Assembly (NCBI GenBank): GCA_001770955.1
Contig: MESL01000021.1
Coordinates: 88,089 to 152,088, forward strand
Length of the DNA: 64,000 nucleotides
From: Burkholderiales bacterium RIFCSPLOWO2_12_FULL_65_40
GTDB taxonomy: Bacteria; Pseudomonadota; Gammaproteobacteria; Burkholderiales; Burkholderiaceae_C
Reading direction: 5' to 3'
A program made the position numbers and the translations under genes. Within the stretch, counting starts at the first letter, position 1. The number at the start of each line of letters is the position of its first letter. The notes beneath the pieces are model-generated. The model searched no databases. It was not told where the DNA came from and saw only the letters and a list, made by a program, of their open reading frames with translations. Shown piece by piece: positions 1-10,281 of this stretch.

Positions 1-175
1 CGCCGCAGATCACTGCGCTTTCGCGCGCGAGCACGCGGGCGCGGGCGCGACGCACGGGATCGATCAGGCCAGCGGTCAGGTCACCGCTGCCCACGTCTTC
101 CTGCAGGGCACGCGCCACGTCCAGCAGCACCTGGGAATGCATCGAATCGTCGGATGGGTCAGCAAAATAGGTCAT
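1..175 (-). CDS. nadC: Nicotinate-nucleotide pyrophosphorylase (quinolinate phosphoribosyltransferase), N-terminal part
   Basis: Makes nicotinate mononucleotide from quinolinate and PRPP in NAD synthesis. Only the first 58 codons are inside the window; the gene continues past the left edge. The visible N-terminus carries the family's early signature EDVGSGDLT (about residues 26-34) and ends at AVICG, both typical of NadC. The start ATG is at 175 and the gene is divergent from panB, with only 63 bp between them, so the two probably share a promoter region. The assignment rests on a short stretch, but the motif spacing fits well. Confidence 0.85.
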   Translation of the reverse strand, partial: MTYFADPSDDSMHSQVLLDVARALQEDVGSGDLTAGLIDPVRRARARVLARESAVICG

Positions 176-189
176 GGGCGCAAGCATAG

Positions 190-2007
<1,818 letters not shown>

Positions 2008-2041
2008 GCTCGCCTGAGAAGGCCTGAACGCACCCGCCGCC

Positions 2042-2647
2042 ATGGACATCCTCTTTCTGGGCATCCTGATTGCCATCGGCATCTTCATGCTGAACGCGAA
2101 ACAGCAGCGCCAGCGCATCGTGCTGCTGGCCAGCTACCTGGGGCACTACCAGATCGAGAAGCTCATGGAGAACCTCACCGAGGGCTACCTGCGCGCCCTG
2201 GGCGAGAACGACCCCGAGCGACGCGAGCAGGTCTGGAGTCTGCTGCGCACCACCGAACTGCAACTGAGTGAACAATTCACCCGCTTTGCCGCCGAATTTG
2301 CCCGTGTGGAGCCGGCCCAGGCCCGCGTCAGCACGCTGGCATTGGCCCTGCCTTTTGCCGAGCAGTGGCTGCCTGGCGCCACATTCGACATGCGCCAGGC
2401 CCTGCAAATCCACGCCCAGGGCATCGAGCGCGCCGTGCGCAACGACGCCGGCCGCTCGCTGCGCGACAAGGCATTCACCCTGTCGGCCGAGCTGTTCCTG
2501 ATGCAGCACACCTGCCACTGGTTTTGCAAGTCCAAGACCATCGCCTCGGCCCGCCTGCTGGCGCGGCACCAGACCTCGCACGAGCAGGTGCTGGACGCCG
2601 TCGCCCCCGAGACCCGCAGCGCCTACCTCGCCTTGCTGCGCGGGTAA
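2042..2647 (+). CDS. Conserved hypothetical protein with one N-terminal membrane segment
   Basis: I do not recognise a named family. The 201-residue protein begins with a hydrophobic stretch (about residues 2-18, [16 protein letters not shown]) that could anchor it in the inner membrane. A mostly helical, charged cytoplasmic part follows, with a Cys-His pair near residues 157-158. It sits 34 bp after panC and 7 bp before a pseudouridine synthase, in the same direction, so it may ride on the panBC transcript. Codon use looks like its neighbours, and it is probably a real but uncharacterised gene of this family of bacteria. Confidence 0.75.
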   Translation: MDILFLGILIAIGIFMLNAKQQRQRIVLLASYLGHYQIEKLMENLTEGYLRALGENDPERREQVWSLLRTTELQLSEQFTRFAAEFARVEPAQARVSTLALALPFAEQWLPGATFDMRQALQIHAQGIERAVRNDAGRSLRDKAFTLSAELFLMQHTCHWFCKSKTIASARLLARHQTSHEQVLDAVAPETRSAYLALLRG

Positions 2648-2654
2648 GCGGTCC

Positions 2655-3263
2655 ATGGCGCCACCGCCCCGCCGCCCCCTCGCACGCCGTGCGTCCAAGG
2701 CGCCGCCGGCTGTGTCACGCCTGCTGCTGCTGAACAAGCCGTTTGACGTGCTGACCCAGTTCAGCCCTGACAGCGAAGGCCGCGCCACGCTCAAGGATTT
2801 CGTCGATGTCCCCGGTGTGTACCCGGCCGGGCGCCTGGACCGCGACAGCGAGGGCCTGCTGCTGCTGACCAACGACGGCGCCCTGCAGGCGCGCATTGCC
2901 GACCCGCGCCACAAGCTGGCCAAGACCTACTGGGTGCAGGTGGAAGGCACGCCCACCGAAGAGCAGCTGCATCAGCTGCGCGAGGGCGTGCAACTCAAGG
3001 ACGGCCCCACCCTGCCCGCGCAGGCGCGAATGCTGGAAGCGCCCGCGCTGTGGGAGCGTCACCCCCCGGTGCGCTTTCGGCAAAGCATCCCCACGGCCTG
3101 GCTGGAGCTGACCATCCGCGAAGGCCGCAACCGCCAGGTGCGCCGCATGACCGCCGCCGTCGGCCTGCCCACGCTGCGCCTGGTGCGCGTGCGCATCGGC
3201 CCCTGGGAACTGGAGGGATTGGCACCCGGGGAGTGGCGCGAGATTCAGGCGCCCCCCCCCTGA
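2655..3263 (+). CDS. rluE: 23S rRNA pseudouridine synthase, RluE-like (RsuA family)
   Basis: Isomerises a uridine in 23S rRNA. The 202-residue protein has the short RsuA-family fold without an S4 domain: [13 protein letters not shown] (about 24-36), the catalytic [17 protein letters not shown] (Asp about residue 59), and the C-terminal [11 protein letters not shown] loop. Length and lack of S4 fit RluE (target U2457 in E. coli numbering) better than RluB or RluF. A run of nine C near 3253 ends the gene, encoding a Pro-rich tail. A degenerate copy of a dispersed intergenic repeat follows the stop. Confidence 0.85.
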   Translation: MAPPPRRPLARRASKAPPAVSRLLLLNKPFDVLTQFSPDSEGRATLKDFVDVPGVYPAGRLDRDSEGLLLLTNDGALQARIADPRHKLAKTYWVQVEGTPTEEQLHQLREGVQLKDGPTLPAQARMLEAPALWERHPPVRFRQSIPTAWLELTIREGRNRQVRRMTAAVGLPTLRLVRVRIGPWELEGLAPGEWREIQAPPP

Positions 3264-3274
3264 GGCCCTGCAGG

Positions 3275-3355
3275 CCTTCCCCCCGCTCTCGCAGCGCCAT
3301 GCGCTGCGGTCAGGGAGACGCTCCGAGCGCGGCGGGGTGGCCCTTGCGCGGGAGC
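3275..3355 (-). repeat. Dispersed repeat family 2, degenerate copy
   Basis: The stretch between the pseudouridine synthase stop and gpsA matches, in inverted orientation, two longer copies at 28884-29016 and 39060-39182. Shared blocks are GAGCGCGGCGGGG followed by TGGCCCTTGCGCGG, and CTTCCCCCC with a Ct/agCGC hairpin next to it. This copy is shorter and more diverged than the other two. It has no coding potential that I can support. Confidence 0.6.
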
Positions 3356-3417
3356 CCTGCCGTAAGCTGCTCCAGTTTCATGCGGCGTGGGCGACGCACG
3401 GCGCCATGGAGCAGTTG

Positions 3418-4440
3418 CTATGAAGCGCTGCCTCCGCCCTCGCCTTTGGGCTCGCGCTCCATCAGTGCCGCAACGGCCTCCGCAGGGCGCATTTCCCCGT
3501 CGAGCAGGGCCACCACGCCTTCGCTGATGGGCATTTCCACACCCAGGTGACGCGCGCGCTGCACCACGGTGCGGGCGCAGTACACGCCCTCGGCCACATG
3601 GCCCAGAGAGGCCACGGCCTGCGCCAATGTTTGCCCTTGCGCCAGCAGAAGGCCCACACGGCGGTTGCGCGAGAGGTCGCCGGTCGCGGTCAGCACCAGA
3701 TCGCCCAGGCCCGACAGGCCCATGAAGGTGTCTACGCGGGCGCCCAGGGCCAGGCCCAGGCGCGTCATTTCGGCCAGGCCGCGCGTGATGAGGGCCGCGC
3801 GGGCGTTCAGGCCCAGTTGCAGGCCGTCGCACAGCCCGGTGGCGATGGCCAGCACGTTCTTGACAGCGCCTCCGACCTCCACACCCACGATGTCGTCGTT
3901 GGCGTACACGCGCAGGCGGGGGCTGTGAAAGGCACGCACCAGGGCGTCGCGCACGCTGGCGTGCTCGCTGGCTGCGACCAGCGCCGTGGGTTGGGCGCGG
4001 GCCACCTCCAGCGCAAAGCTCGGGCCGCTGAGCACGCCCGCTATCAAATCGGGAGCCACCTGCGCACGCACCTCGTGCGCCAGCAGGCCAAAAGAGTCAT
4101 GGTTGTCTGCAGCCGCCTCGAAGCCCTTGCACAGCCAGGCCACAGGAGCGGTGCAGCCACGCAGTTGCGCCAGCATGCCGCGCAGGCCCGCCATGGGCGT
4201 GGCGACGATGACCAGGTCGGCGGCCTGCGCCAGCGCTGCCACATCGCCACCGGCCACGGTCAGGGAGGGCGGCAGGCCGATGCCGGGCAGGTAACGCGCA
4301 TTGCTGCGCACCGCCTGCATGTCGCCCACCTGCGCGGCATCACGCGCCCACAGGGTGACGGCATGGCCGGCAGGGTGAGCGGCCGCGCTGATGGCGATGG
4401 CAGTGCCCCAGGCACCGGCACCAATCACTACTATTTTCAT
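3418..4440 (-). CDS. gpsA: Glycerol-3-phosphate dehydrogenase [NAD(P)+]
   Basis: Reduces dihydroxyacetone phosphate to sn-glycerol 3-phosphate for phospholipid synthesis, in the cytoplasm. The 340-residue protein opens with the Rossmann motif [11 protein letters not shown] (about 4-14). It has [12 protein letters not shown] (about 137-148) and the conserved [13 protein letters not shown] block with its catalytic Lys, then GLGDLVLT. It is the last gene of a minus-strand cluster rhodanese-grxC-secB-gpsA, the same order as in enteric bacteria. Its start codon abuts a copy of dispersed repeat family 1. Confidence 0.96.
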   Translation of the reverse strand: MKIVVIGAGAWGTAIAISAAAHPAGHAVTLWARDAAQVGDMQAVRSNARYLPGIGLPPSLTVAGGDVAALAQAADLVIVATPMAGLRGMLAQLRGCTAPVAWLCKGFEAAADNHDSFGLLAHEVRAQVAPDLIAGVLSGPSFALEVARAQPTALVAASEHASVRDALVRAFHSPRLRVYANDDIVGVEVGGAVKNVLAIATGLCDGLQLGLNARAALITRGLAEMTRLGLALGARVDTFMGLSGLGDLVLTATGDLSRNRRVGLLLAQGQTLAQAVASLGHVAEGVYCARTVVQRARHLGVEMPISEGVVALLDGEMRPAEAVAALMEREPKGEGGGSAS

Positions 4441-4481
4441 AGCTTCTCGCGCTTACCCAGCAAGCGCTGGAGGCCAAAATG
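4439..4481 (+). repeat. Dispersed repeat family 1, copy a (partial)
   Basis: Between gpsA and secB. It keeps the 3' half of the repeat: ATAGCTTCTCGCGCTTA, a hairpin GCGCTT(N7)AAGCGC (4449-4467), then CTGGAGGCCAAAA. The left arm TTGCTAT is missing. The GGAGG in its tail looks like a Shine-Dalgarno sequence and is followed by an ATG at 4479, but the frame behind it is antisense to secB and I do not call it a gene. Confidence 0.7.
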
Positions 4482-4490
4482 ACCTGGAAT

Positions 4491-4949
4491 TTACTGAGGC
4501 AGTTGCGACGAGGGCGCCTCGGCGGCCTGGGCCTGCTGCTGCTCGTACATGGCCTGGAAGTTGATCTCCGCCAGGTGCACGGGCGGGAAGCCGGCGCGGT
4601 TGATGATGTCGGCCACGTTGCCGCGCAGGTAGGGGTAGACGATCTGCGGGCAGGCAATACCGATGACGGCGCCCATCTGATCTTCGGGGACGTTGCGGAT
4701 CTCGAAAATGCCGGCCTGCTTGGCTTCGACCAGGAACACGGTCTTGTCCTTGATCTTGGTGTGCACGGTGGCGGTCACGGCGATTTCAAAGATGCCTTCG
4801 GCGGCGGGGGCAGCTTCCACGCCGATCTGGATGTCCACGTTGGGCTGTTCGGCTTCCAGCAGGATGGCGGGAGAATTGGGCTGTTCGAGCGACAGATCCT
4901 TGAGGTAGACGCGCTGGATCTGGAACACGGGATTTTCTTGATCGGCCAT
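4491..4949 (-). CDS. secB: Protein-export chaperone SecB
   Basis: Cytoplasmic tetrameric chaperone that keeps secretory precursors unfolded and hands them to SecA. The 152-residue protein has [19 protein letters not shown] near the N-terminus and the late block GVPP-like [17 protein letters not shown] that is typical of the family. The start at 4949 ([10 protein letters not shown]) is chosen over an upstream ATG at 5042, because the family begins with this short acidic leader and the extra 31 residues have no counterpart. It follows grxC and precedes gpsA on the minus strand. Confidence 0.96.
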   Translation of the reverse strand: MADQENPVFQIQRVYLKDLSLEQPNSPAILLEAEQPNVDIQIGVEAAPAAEGIFEIAVTATVHTKIKDKTVFLVEAKQAGIFEIRNVPEDQMGAVIGIACPQIVYPYLRGNVADIINRAGFPPVHLAEINFQAMYEQQQAQAAEAPSSQLPQ

Positions 4950-5053
4950 GGTAGTGAAGTCTTTCAGCTCAAACCGGGCCCCGCACGGTGCGGGGTCCAC
5001 AAAACAAAACCCGCTGCGAAAAACCGTTCCCGCAGCAGGCACATGGGGCAGGA

Positions 5054-5314
5054 TTATGCAGCGCCCAGCAAAGGGGTCAGGCCTCCCCGCGCATCGAGGG
5101 CCATCAGATCGTCGCAGCCGCCCACATGCGTGTCACCGATGAAAATCTGCGGCACGGTGCGCCGGCCGGTGATCTCCATCATGTGTGTACGGGCCGCGGG
5201 GTCGGTGTCGATGCGGATTTCCTCGATCTGCTCCACGCCCCGGGCCTTGAGCACCTGCTTGGCGCGGGTGCAGTAGGGACAGACGGCGGTGGTGTACATC
5301 TTGACGGTTTGCAT
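5054..5314 (-). CDS. grxC: Glutaredoxin 3
   Basis: Small glutathione-dependent thiol-disulfide oxidoreductase of the cytoplasm. The 86-residue protein carries the active site CPYC (Cys12 and Cys15), the cis-Pro motif TVPQIFIG (about 52-59) and the glutathione-binding GGCDDL (about 65-70). Length is normal for Grx3. It sits 12 bp after a membrane-anchored rhodanese and about 105 bp before secB, the classical arrangement. Confidence 0.95.
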   Translation of the reverse strand: MQTVKMYTTAVCPYCTRAKQVLKARGVEQIEEIRIDTDPAARTHMMEITGRRTVPQIFIGDTHVGGCDDLMALDARGGLTPLLGAA

Positions 5315-5326
5315 GGGGAACCCTTT

Positions 5327-5734
5327 TCAGGCTTTCTCGACCGGCAGGCCGGCCTCTTTCCAGGACTTGAGGCCGCCGGCCAGCACCTGGGCCTTTTCGT
5401 AACCCAGCTTGCGCGCGATGACGGCCGCGCGGGCAGCGCGCCCGCCACTGGCGCACACCATGACCACGGGCACGGCCTTGTTTTTCACGACGCTGGGCAA
5501 GCGCGCCTCGAGTTCATCGAGCGGCACATTCTTGGCGCCACCTGCATGCCCGGCGGCGAACTCATCGGCCCCGCACACGTCGATCAGCACGGCCTTTTCG
5601 CGGTTGATCAGCAAGACCGCATTGGCCGCCGTCAGCCCGCCAAAGCTGGCCCCCCGCAGCGCGGGCACCAGCAGCATGGAGCCCGAGGCGAGCGCGAGAA
5701 CAAACAAATACCAGTTGTCGACGAAGAATTTCAC
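5327..5734 (-). CDS. Membrane-anchored rhodanese-like sulfurtransferase
   Basis: Single-domain rhodanese tethered by an N-terminal membrane helix (about residues 5-25), like YibN next to grxC in enteric bacteria. The rhodanese fold is seen from VLIDVCGADEF, with the presumed active-site loop CASGGRA, in which Cys would carry the persulfide. I start at the GTG at 5734: an AAGGA lies 5 bases upstream and the product then begins with the membrane segment. An ATG at 5758 would give eight more residues but would run into the gpmA promoter. First gene of the rhodanese-grxC-secB-gpsA set. Confidence 0.85.
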   Translation of the reverse strand: MKFFVDNWYLFVLALASGSMLLVPALRGASFGGLTAANAVLLINREKAVLIDVCGADEFAAGHAGGAKNVPLDELEARLPSVVKNKAVPVVMVCASGGRAARAAVIARKLGYEKAQVLAGGLKSWKEAGLPVEKA

Positions 5735-5742
5735 GTTATTCC

Positions 5743-5772
5743 TTGGGTTGGCAAACACCGCGATTTTAGAAT
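5743..5772 (+). promoter_or_regulatory. Probable sigma-70 promoter of gpmA
   Basis: TTGGGT (5743-5748) and TAGAAT (5767-5772) are spaced 18 bp, and the -10 box lies 33 bp before the gpmA ATG. The region also holds the start of the divergent rhodanese gene, so the two transcripts must begin nearly back to back. Called by eye. Confidence 0.4.
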
Positions 5773-5805
5773 GATGGGTTTTGACCCGCTGCCACTAGGG
5801 AAACC

Positions 5806-6549
5806 ATGCACAAACTCGTTCTGATCCGCCACGGCGAATCCACCTGGAACCTGGAAAACCGCTTCACCGGCTGGACCGATGTGGACCTCACTCCCACCGG
5901 AGTCTCCCAGGCCATGTCGGCCGGCAAGCTGCTCAAGGCCGAGGGTTACGAGTTCGACCTGTGCTACACCAGCGTGCTCAAGCGCGCCATCCACACCCTG
6001 TGGTATGCCCTGGACGAAATGGACCGCACCTGGCTGCCGGTGCAGAAGAGCTGGCGCCTGAACGAGCGCCATTACGGCGCACTGCAGGGCTTGAACAAGG
6101 GTGAAACCGCCCAGAAGTACGGTGACGAGCAGGTGCTGGTGTGGCGCCGCAGCTACGACGCCCCGCCCCCGGCCCTCGAAGCAGGCGACCCGCGCTGCGA
6201 GCGTGGCGACCGCCGCTACGCCGACCTCGACCCGGCCCAGGTGCCGCTGACCGAGTGCCTGAAGGACACTGTGGCGCGCGTGCTGCCCTTCTGGAACGAC
6301 ACCATGGCCCCGGCCATCCGCTCGGGCCAGCGCATCTTGGTGGCGGCGCACGGCAACTCGATCCGGGCGCTGGTGAAGTACCTCGACAACATCTCCGACG
6401 GCGACATCGTCGGCCTGAACATTCCCAACGGCATTCCGCTGGTATATGAGCTGGACGCCGACCTCAAGCCCATCCGCCACTACTATCTGGGGGATGCGGA
6501 AGCGGCTGCCCGGGCTGCCGCCGCCGTGGCATCGCAGGGCAAGGCGTAA
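5806..6549 (+). CDS. gpmA: 2,3-bisphosphoglycerate-dependent phosphoglycerate mutase
   Basis: Interconverts 3- and 2-phosphoglycerate in glycolysis and gluconeogenesis. The 247-residue protein begins [12 protein letters not shown] with the phospho-accepting His in RHGE (about 9-12). It has [15 protein letters not shown] (about 86-100) and the second catalytic His in [15 protein letters not shown]. Length matches the dPGM family. An AGGG lies about 8 bases before the ATG. It is divergent from the rhodanese-grxC-secB cluster. Confidence 0.96.
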   Translation: MHKLVLIRHGESTWNLENRFTGWTDVDLTPTGVSQAMSAGKLLKAEGYEFDLCYTSVLKRAIHTLWYALDEMDRTWLPVQKSWRLNERHYGALQGLNKGETAQKYGDEQVLVWRRSYDAPPPALEAGDPRCERGDRRYADLDPAQVPLTECLKDTVARVLPFWNDTMAPAIRSGQRILVAAHGNSIRALVKYLDNISDGDIVGLNIPNGIPLVYELDADLKPIRHYYLGDAEAAARAAAAVASQGKA

Positions 6550-6667
6550 AGCTGCGGTAAAGCAGCGCAGAAAAAGGCCCCGTGGACCAAAAGTGAGCGC
6601 CCGCGCGGGAACCTGCGCGGGCCCGGCCCCTTCCAAGGTGTATATTGAGTTGGCTAAAGGGATTCGT

Positions 6668-8107
6668 ATGGGCCAGAAACTGAAAATTGCAGGTTGGGTG
6701 TCGGTCGGCGCGCTGGCCGGGGCACTGACCACCGTGTCGCTGCAGACCGTGGCGCGCGGCGCCATGACGCCGCTGCCGCTGGAGGAAATCCAGCAGCTCT
6801 CGGCCGTTTTCGGCCTGGTCAAGACCGATTACGTCGAGCCGGTGGACGACAAGAAGCTGATCACCGACGCCATCTCCGGCATGGTCGCCAGCCTCGATCC
6901 ACATTCGCAGTACTTCGACAAGAAGTCCTTCACCGAATTCCGCGAAGGCACCACGGGCCGTTTTGTCGGTGTGGGCATCGAAATCACCCAGGAAGACGGT
7001 CTCATCAAGGTGGTCTCGCCCATCGAGGGTTCGCCCGCGTTCCGCGCCGGCCTCAAGACCAACGACCTCATCACCAAGATTGACGACACCGCCGTCAAGG
7101 GCCTGAGTCTGAGCGAAGCCGTCAAGCGCATGCGCGGCGAGCCCAACACCAAGGTCACGCTGACCATCTTCCGCAAGGATGAAAACCGCACCTTTGCCGT
7201 GACCATCACGCGCGAAGAGATCAAGACACAGTCCGTCAAAGGCAAGATGATCGAGCCCGGCTACGGCTGGATCCGCCTCTCGCAGTTCCAGGAACGCACG
7301 GTGGACGATTTCGTGCGCAAGGCCGAAGAGCTGTACAAGCAGGATCCCAAGCTCAAGGGCCTGGTGCTCGACCTGCGCAACGACCCGGGCGGCCTGCTCG
7401 ATGCGGCCGTGGCCATCTCCGCCGCCTTCCTTCCGCCCGACGTGACCGTGGTTTCCACCAACGGCCAGCTGGCCGAAAGCAAGGCCACGTTCAAGGCCTC
7501 GCCCGACTTCTACGCCCGCCGGGGCAGTGGCGACCCGCTCAAGCGCCTGCCCGCCGCCCTCAAGAGCGTCCCGCTGGTGGTGTTGGTGAACGAAGGCTCG
7601 GCCTCGGCCAGCGAGATCGTGGCCGGCGCACTGCAGGACCACAAGCGCGCCACCATCATGGGCAGCCAGACCTTCGGCAAGGGCTCGGTGCAGACCGTGC
7701 GCCCCCTCGGCCCCGACACCGGCATCAAGCTGACCACCGCGCGCTACTACACGCCCAGCGGCAAATCGATCCAGGCGCGCGGCATCGTTCCGGATGTGAT
7801 GCTGGACGAAACCGCCGAAGGCAGCCCCTTCGCGGCCCTGCGCATGCGCGAGGCCGACCTCGAAAAGCACCTGGGCAATGGCCAGAGTGAGGAAAAGAAG
7901 GACCCGGAACGCGAGAAGGCCCGCGAGGAAGCCCGCAAGCGCCTGGAAGAAGAAGCCAAGAAGCCCGTGGCCGACCGCAAGCTGCCCGAGTTCGGCACCG
8001 ACAAGGACTTCCAGCTCGCCCAGGCACTAAACCACCTGCGCGGCAAGCCCGTGCTGGTCAGCAAGACCCAGACCGAGCGCAAGGAAGAGAAGAAAGAAAC
8101 GCCGTAA
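6668..8107 (+). CDS. S41 family carboxyl-terminal processing protease (CtpA-type)
   Basis: Periplasmic serine protease that trims proteins from their C-termini. The 479-residue protein has an N-terminal signal or anchor (about 3-30) and a PDZ domain with GVGIEI (about 115) and SPAFRAGLKTND. The S41 catalytic core has the Ser in SASEIVAGAL and the Lys in FGKGSVQT. The C-terminus is highly charged (Lys/Glu-rich). I start at 6668 because an AAAGGG lies eight bases upstream and the product then begins with the membrane segment; a longer reading into gpmA is not credible. A good terminator follows the stop. Confidence 0.93.
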   Translation: MGQKLKIAGWVSVGALAGALTTVSLQTVARGAMTPLPLEEIQQLSAVFGLVKTDYVEPVDDKKLITDAISGMVASLDPHSQYFDKKSFTEFREGTTGRFVGVGIEITQEDGLIKVVSPIEGSPAFRAGLKTNDLITKIDDTAVKGLSLSEAVKRMRGEPNTKVTLTIFRKDENRTFAVTITREEIKTQSVKGKMIEPGYGWIRLSQFQERTVDDFVRKAEELYKQDPKLKGLVLDLRNDPGGLLDAAVAISAAFLPPDVTVVSTNGQLAESKATFKASPDFYARRGSGDPLKRLPAALKSVPLVVLVNEGSASASEIVAGALQDHKRATIMGSQTFGKGSVQTVRPLGPDTGIKLTTARYYTPSGKSIQARGIVPDVMLDETAEGSPFAALRMREADLEKHLGNGQSEEKKDPEREKAREEARKRLEEEAKKPVADRKLPEFGTDKDFQLAQALNHLRGKPVLVSKTQTERKEEKKETP

Positions 8108-8130
8108 GCTGCGGCCTTCCTCCCGCCCAC

Positions 8131-8159
8131 AAGGGCCGGTTACGTACCGGCCCTTTTTT
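8131..8159 (+). terminator. Rho-independent terminator of the protease gene
   Basis: AAGGGCCGGT and ACCGGCCCTT flank a TACGT-containing loop, followed by six T. It lies 24 bp after the protease stop and 12 bp before moeB, so moeB needs its own promoter or read-through. Confidence 0.85.
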
Positions 8160-8170
8160 CTGCCCCTACC

Positions 8171-8935
8171 ATGACCGACGACCAGCTCCTGCGCTACTCC
8201 CGCCACATCCTGCTCAATGAAGTGGGCATCGAAGGGCAGGAGCGCATTCTGGCCGCGCACGCGCTCATCATTGGCGCAGGCGGGCTCGGTTCGCCCGCTG
8301 CCCTGTACCTGGGATCGGCCGGCGTGGGGCACCTCACGCTGGTAGACCATGACGTGGTGGACCTGACCAACCTGCAGCGCCAGATCGCCCACACCCAGGA
8401 CCGCGTGGGCCAGCCCAAGGTGGCATCGGCCGCCCAGGCGGTGCGCGCCATCAACCCCGAGGCTCAACTCACCTGCATCCAGGAACGCGCTGACACGGCC
8501 CTGCTCGACACACTGGTGCCCCGCGCCACCGTGGTGCTTGACTGCAGCGACAACTACACCACGCGCCAGGCCGTCAATGCCGCCTGCGTGCGCCATGGCA
8601 AACCACTGGTGGCGGGCGCGGTGATTCGCTTTGACGCGCAGATCACGGTGGTGGATCCGCGCGACGCCCAGTCTCCCTGCTATGCCTGCATCTTCGACCC
8701 GCAGGCCCGGTTCGATGAGGTCGCCTGCTCCACGATGGGCGTGTTCGCGCCCCTGGTGGGCGTGGTGGGCGCCCTGCAGGCCGCCGAAGCGCTCAAGCTG
8801 GTGACAGGCGTAGGGCACTCGCTGGCGGGGCGCCTGCTGATGCTGGACGGGCGCAGCATGGAATGGAGCAATCTGCGCACCACGCGCAACCCGGCCTGCC
8901 CGGTGTGCGGACTGTCGCACGGACACATCGGGTAG
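8171..8935 (+). CDS. moeB: Molybdopterin-synthase adenylyltransferase (MoeB/HesA/ThiF family)
   Basis: E1-like enzyme that adenylates the C-terminal glycine of a ubiquitin-like sulfur carrier (MoaD, or ThiS in the ThiF branch). The 254-residue protein has RYSRHILLNEVG (about 8-19), the ATP-binding GAGGLGSPAALYL (about 36-48), DLTNLQRQ (about 68-75) and the zinc Cys pairs CYAC and CPVC. The RYSRHI opening and length favour MoeB over ThiF. No other molybdopterin or thiamine gene is nearby, so the partner carrier cannot be told from context. Confidence 0.88.
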   Translation: MTDDQLLRYSRHILLNEVGIEGQERILAAHALIIGAGGLGSPAALYLGSAGVGHLTLVDHDVVDLTNLQRQIAHTQDRVGQPKVASAAQAVRAINPEAQLTCIQERADTALLDTLVPRATVVLDCSDNYTTRQAVNAACVRHGKPLVAGAVIRFDAQITVVDPRDAQSPCYACIFDPQARFDEVACSTMGVFAPLVGVVGALQAAEALKLVTGVGHSLAGRLLMLDGRSMEWSNLRTTRNPACPVCGLSHGHIG

Positions 8936-9040
8936 GAATCGGCCTACGGCCACTGCGTGTCTGCGCTGGCACAATCAGCGTCGAACCTTCCGTACAGTGG
9001 ACGCTTAGGGTCTCCCTCCCTCCGTCCGGCCCCCCACTGA

Positions 9041-9439
9041 ATGCCTCCCGTGAAGCTCAAAACCTACATCGTTGAAGACAACGCCACCATCCGCGAAAAC
9101 CTCATCGGTACGCTGGAGGAGCTTGCATTCATCGAAGCGGTGGGCGTGGCCGACACAGAGGATGGAGGCAAGCACTGGCTGACAGAGCATCCGGCAGAGT
9201 GGGACCTGGCCATCGTCGATCTGTTCCTGCGCCAGGGAAGCGGCCTGGGCGTGTTGGCGGCCTGCCAGAAGCGCCTGCCCCACCAGCGCATGGTGGTGCT
9301 CAGTAATTACGCCACGCCCGATGTCCGCATGCGCTGCGCGCAACTGGGCGTTGATGCGGTTTTTGACAAATCCAACGAGATCGACGCGCTCATCGACTAC
9401 TGCATCGCCCAGAGCAACAGCCTGTCCGAAACGCCATGA
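9041..9439 (+). CDS. Stand-alone response regulator receiver domain
   Basis: The 132-residue protein is one receiver (REC) domain with no output. It shows the acidic pair Glu12-Asp13 (YIVEDN), the phosphoacceptor Asp60 (AIVDLF), Ser88 (VVLSN) and the conserved Lys110 (FDKSNE). It is convergent with a NarL-type regulator, which is itself divergent from a histidine kinase. It may act as a phosphate sink or a second output for that kinase, but this is inferred from position only. A Gln-Ser-Asn-rich tail ends the protein. Confidence 0.88.
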   Translation: MPPVKLKTYIVEDNATIRENLIGTLEELAFIEAVGVADTEDGGKHWLTEHPAEWDLAIVDLFLRQGSGLGVLAACQKRLPHQRMVVLSNYATPDVRMRCAQLGVDAVFDKSNEIDALIDYCIAQSNSLSETP

Positions 9440-9503
9440 GATGAAACGCCCCTCTGTGGCGCTGCGGGTTCTCCCCTGCCCCCACGATCGCCGGGGGCGC
9501 AGA

Positions 9504-10136
9504 TCAGTCGATCAGCCGGTTCTTGAGGGCGTAGTAAGTCAGGTCGCTGTTCGACGCCAGGCCCATCTTCTCCATCAGGCGCGTGCGGTAGGTGCTCACG
9601 GTCTTGACGCTCAGCGAGAGCGACTTGGCAATGTCCCCCGCCGTCTCCCCACGTGCCAGTTTCAGGAACACCTGAAACTCGCGTTCGGAGAGCTGCTCAT
9701 GCACGGGCGCGTCATCCTTGCGGTTCAATTGCTGCGCCAGCAACTCGGCCACGCCGGGTGTGACATAACGCCGCCCCAGCGCGATGGTGCGGATAGCCTC
9801 GACGATTTCCTTAGGGTCGCACTCCTTGTTCAGGTAGCCGCTCGCACCCTGGCGAATCATGCTGATGGCGTAGTGCTCCTCGGGGTAACCACTGAGGATC
9901 AGGATGCCCATCTTCGGCGCCTTGGCGCGCAGCATGGCCAGCGCGTCCAGCCCGCTCTGCCCGGGCATGGCCAGGTCCATGAGCAGCACATCGACCTCGG
10001 CGTTGCGGATCAGGTCAATGGCCTCGCGTCCGTTGGCTGCCTCCCCGACCACGCGCAAATCCACATGCTCGGACAGGAACTGTCGCAGCCCCGAGCGCAC
10101 AATTGCATGGTCATCCACGATGCCGACATTGATCAT
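9504..10136 (-). CDS. NarL/FixJ-type response regulator (receiver plus LuxR helix-turn-helix)
   Basis: DNA-binding response regulator. The 210-residue protein has a receiver with Asp8-Asp9, phosphoacceptor Asp54 (LLMDLAMPG) and LILSGYP. A C-terminal LuxR-type HTH follows (LSEREFQVFLKLARG ... LSVKTVSTYRTRLMEKMGL). I start at 10136 (MINVGIVDDH), with GGAGAG about eight bases upstream; a longer frame to 10193 adds 19 residues without homology. It is divergent from the CHASE3 histidine kinase at 10282, its likely partner. Confidence 0.93.
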   Translation of the reverse strand: MINVGIVDDHAIVRSGLRQFLSEHVDLRVVGEAANGREAIDLIRNAEVDVLLMDLAMPGQSGLDALAMLRAKAPKMGILILSGYPEEHYAISMIRQGASGYLNKECDPKEIVEAIRTIALGRRYVTPGVAELLAQQLNRKDDAPVHEQLSEREFQVFLKLARGETAGDIAKSLSLSVKTVSTYRTRLMEKMGLASNSDLTYYALKNRLID

Positions 10137-10281
10137 TGAGCATTCTCTCCGCGTACAGCCGTGCTGTCCGCATGGATGTTGTCTGGTTGCCACCTTGCCT
10201 CAGGCAAGCCCATGGGGCCCCGAGGCAGGATGGGCCCATTATGCTGATTTGCGCATTCCGCGCTGACTACCGGGAAATGCC

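Noticed and set aside
3413..3433. Possible truncated family 1 repeat at the gpsA stop codon
   Set aside because: Only about 18 bases resemble the repeat arms; too short to call.
4479..5276. Possible gene started by the GGAGG and ATG of repeat copy a
   Set aside because: It is antisense to secB and grxC and its product has no recognisable features, although the repeat does provide a good ribosome-binding site.
8171..8935. Reading the E1-like enzyme as ThiF
   Set aside because: The opening RYSRHILLNEVG and length fit MoeB better and no thiamine gene is near, but the distinction is not certain.
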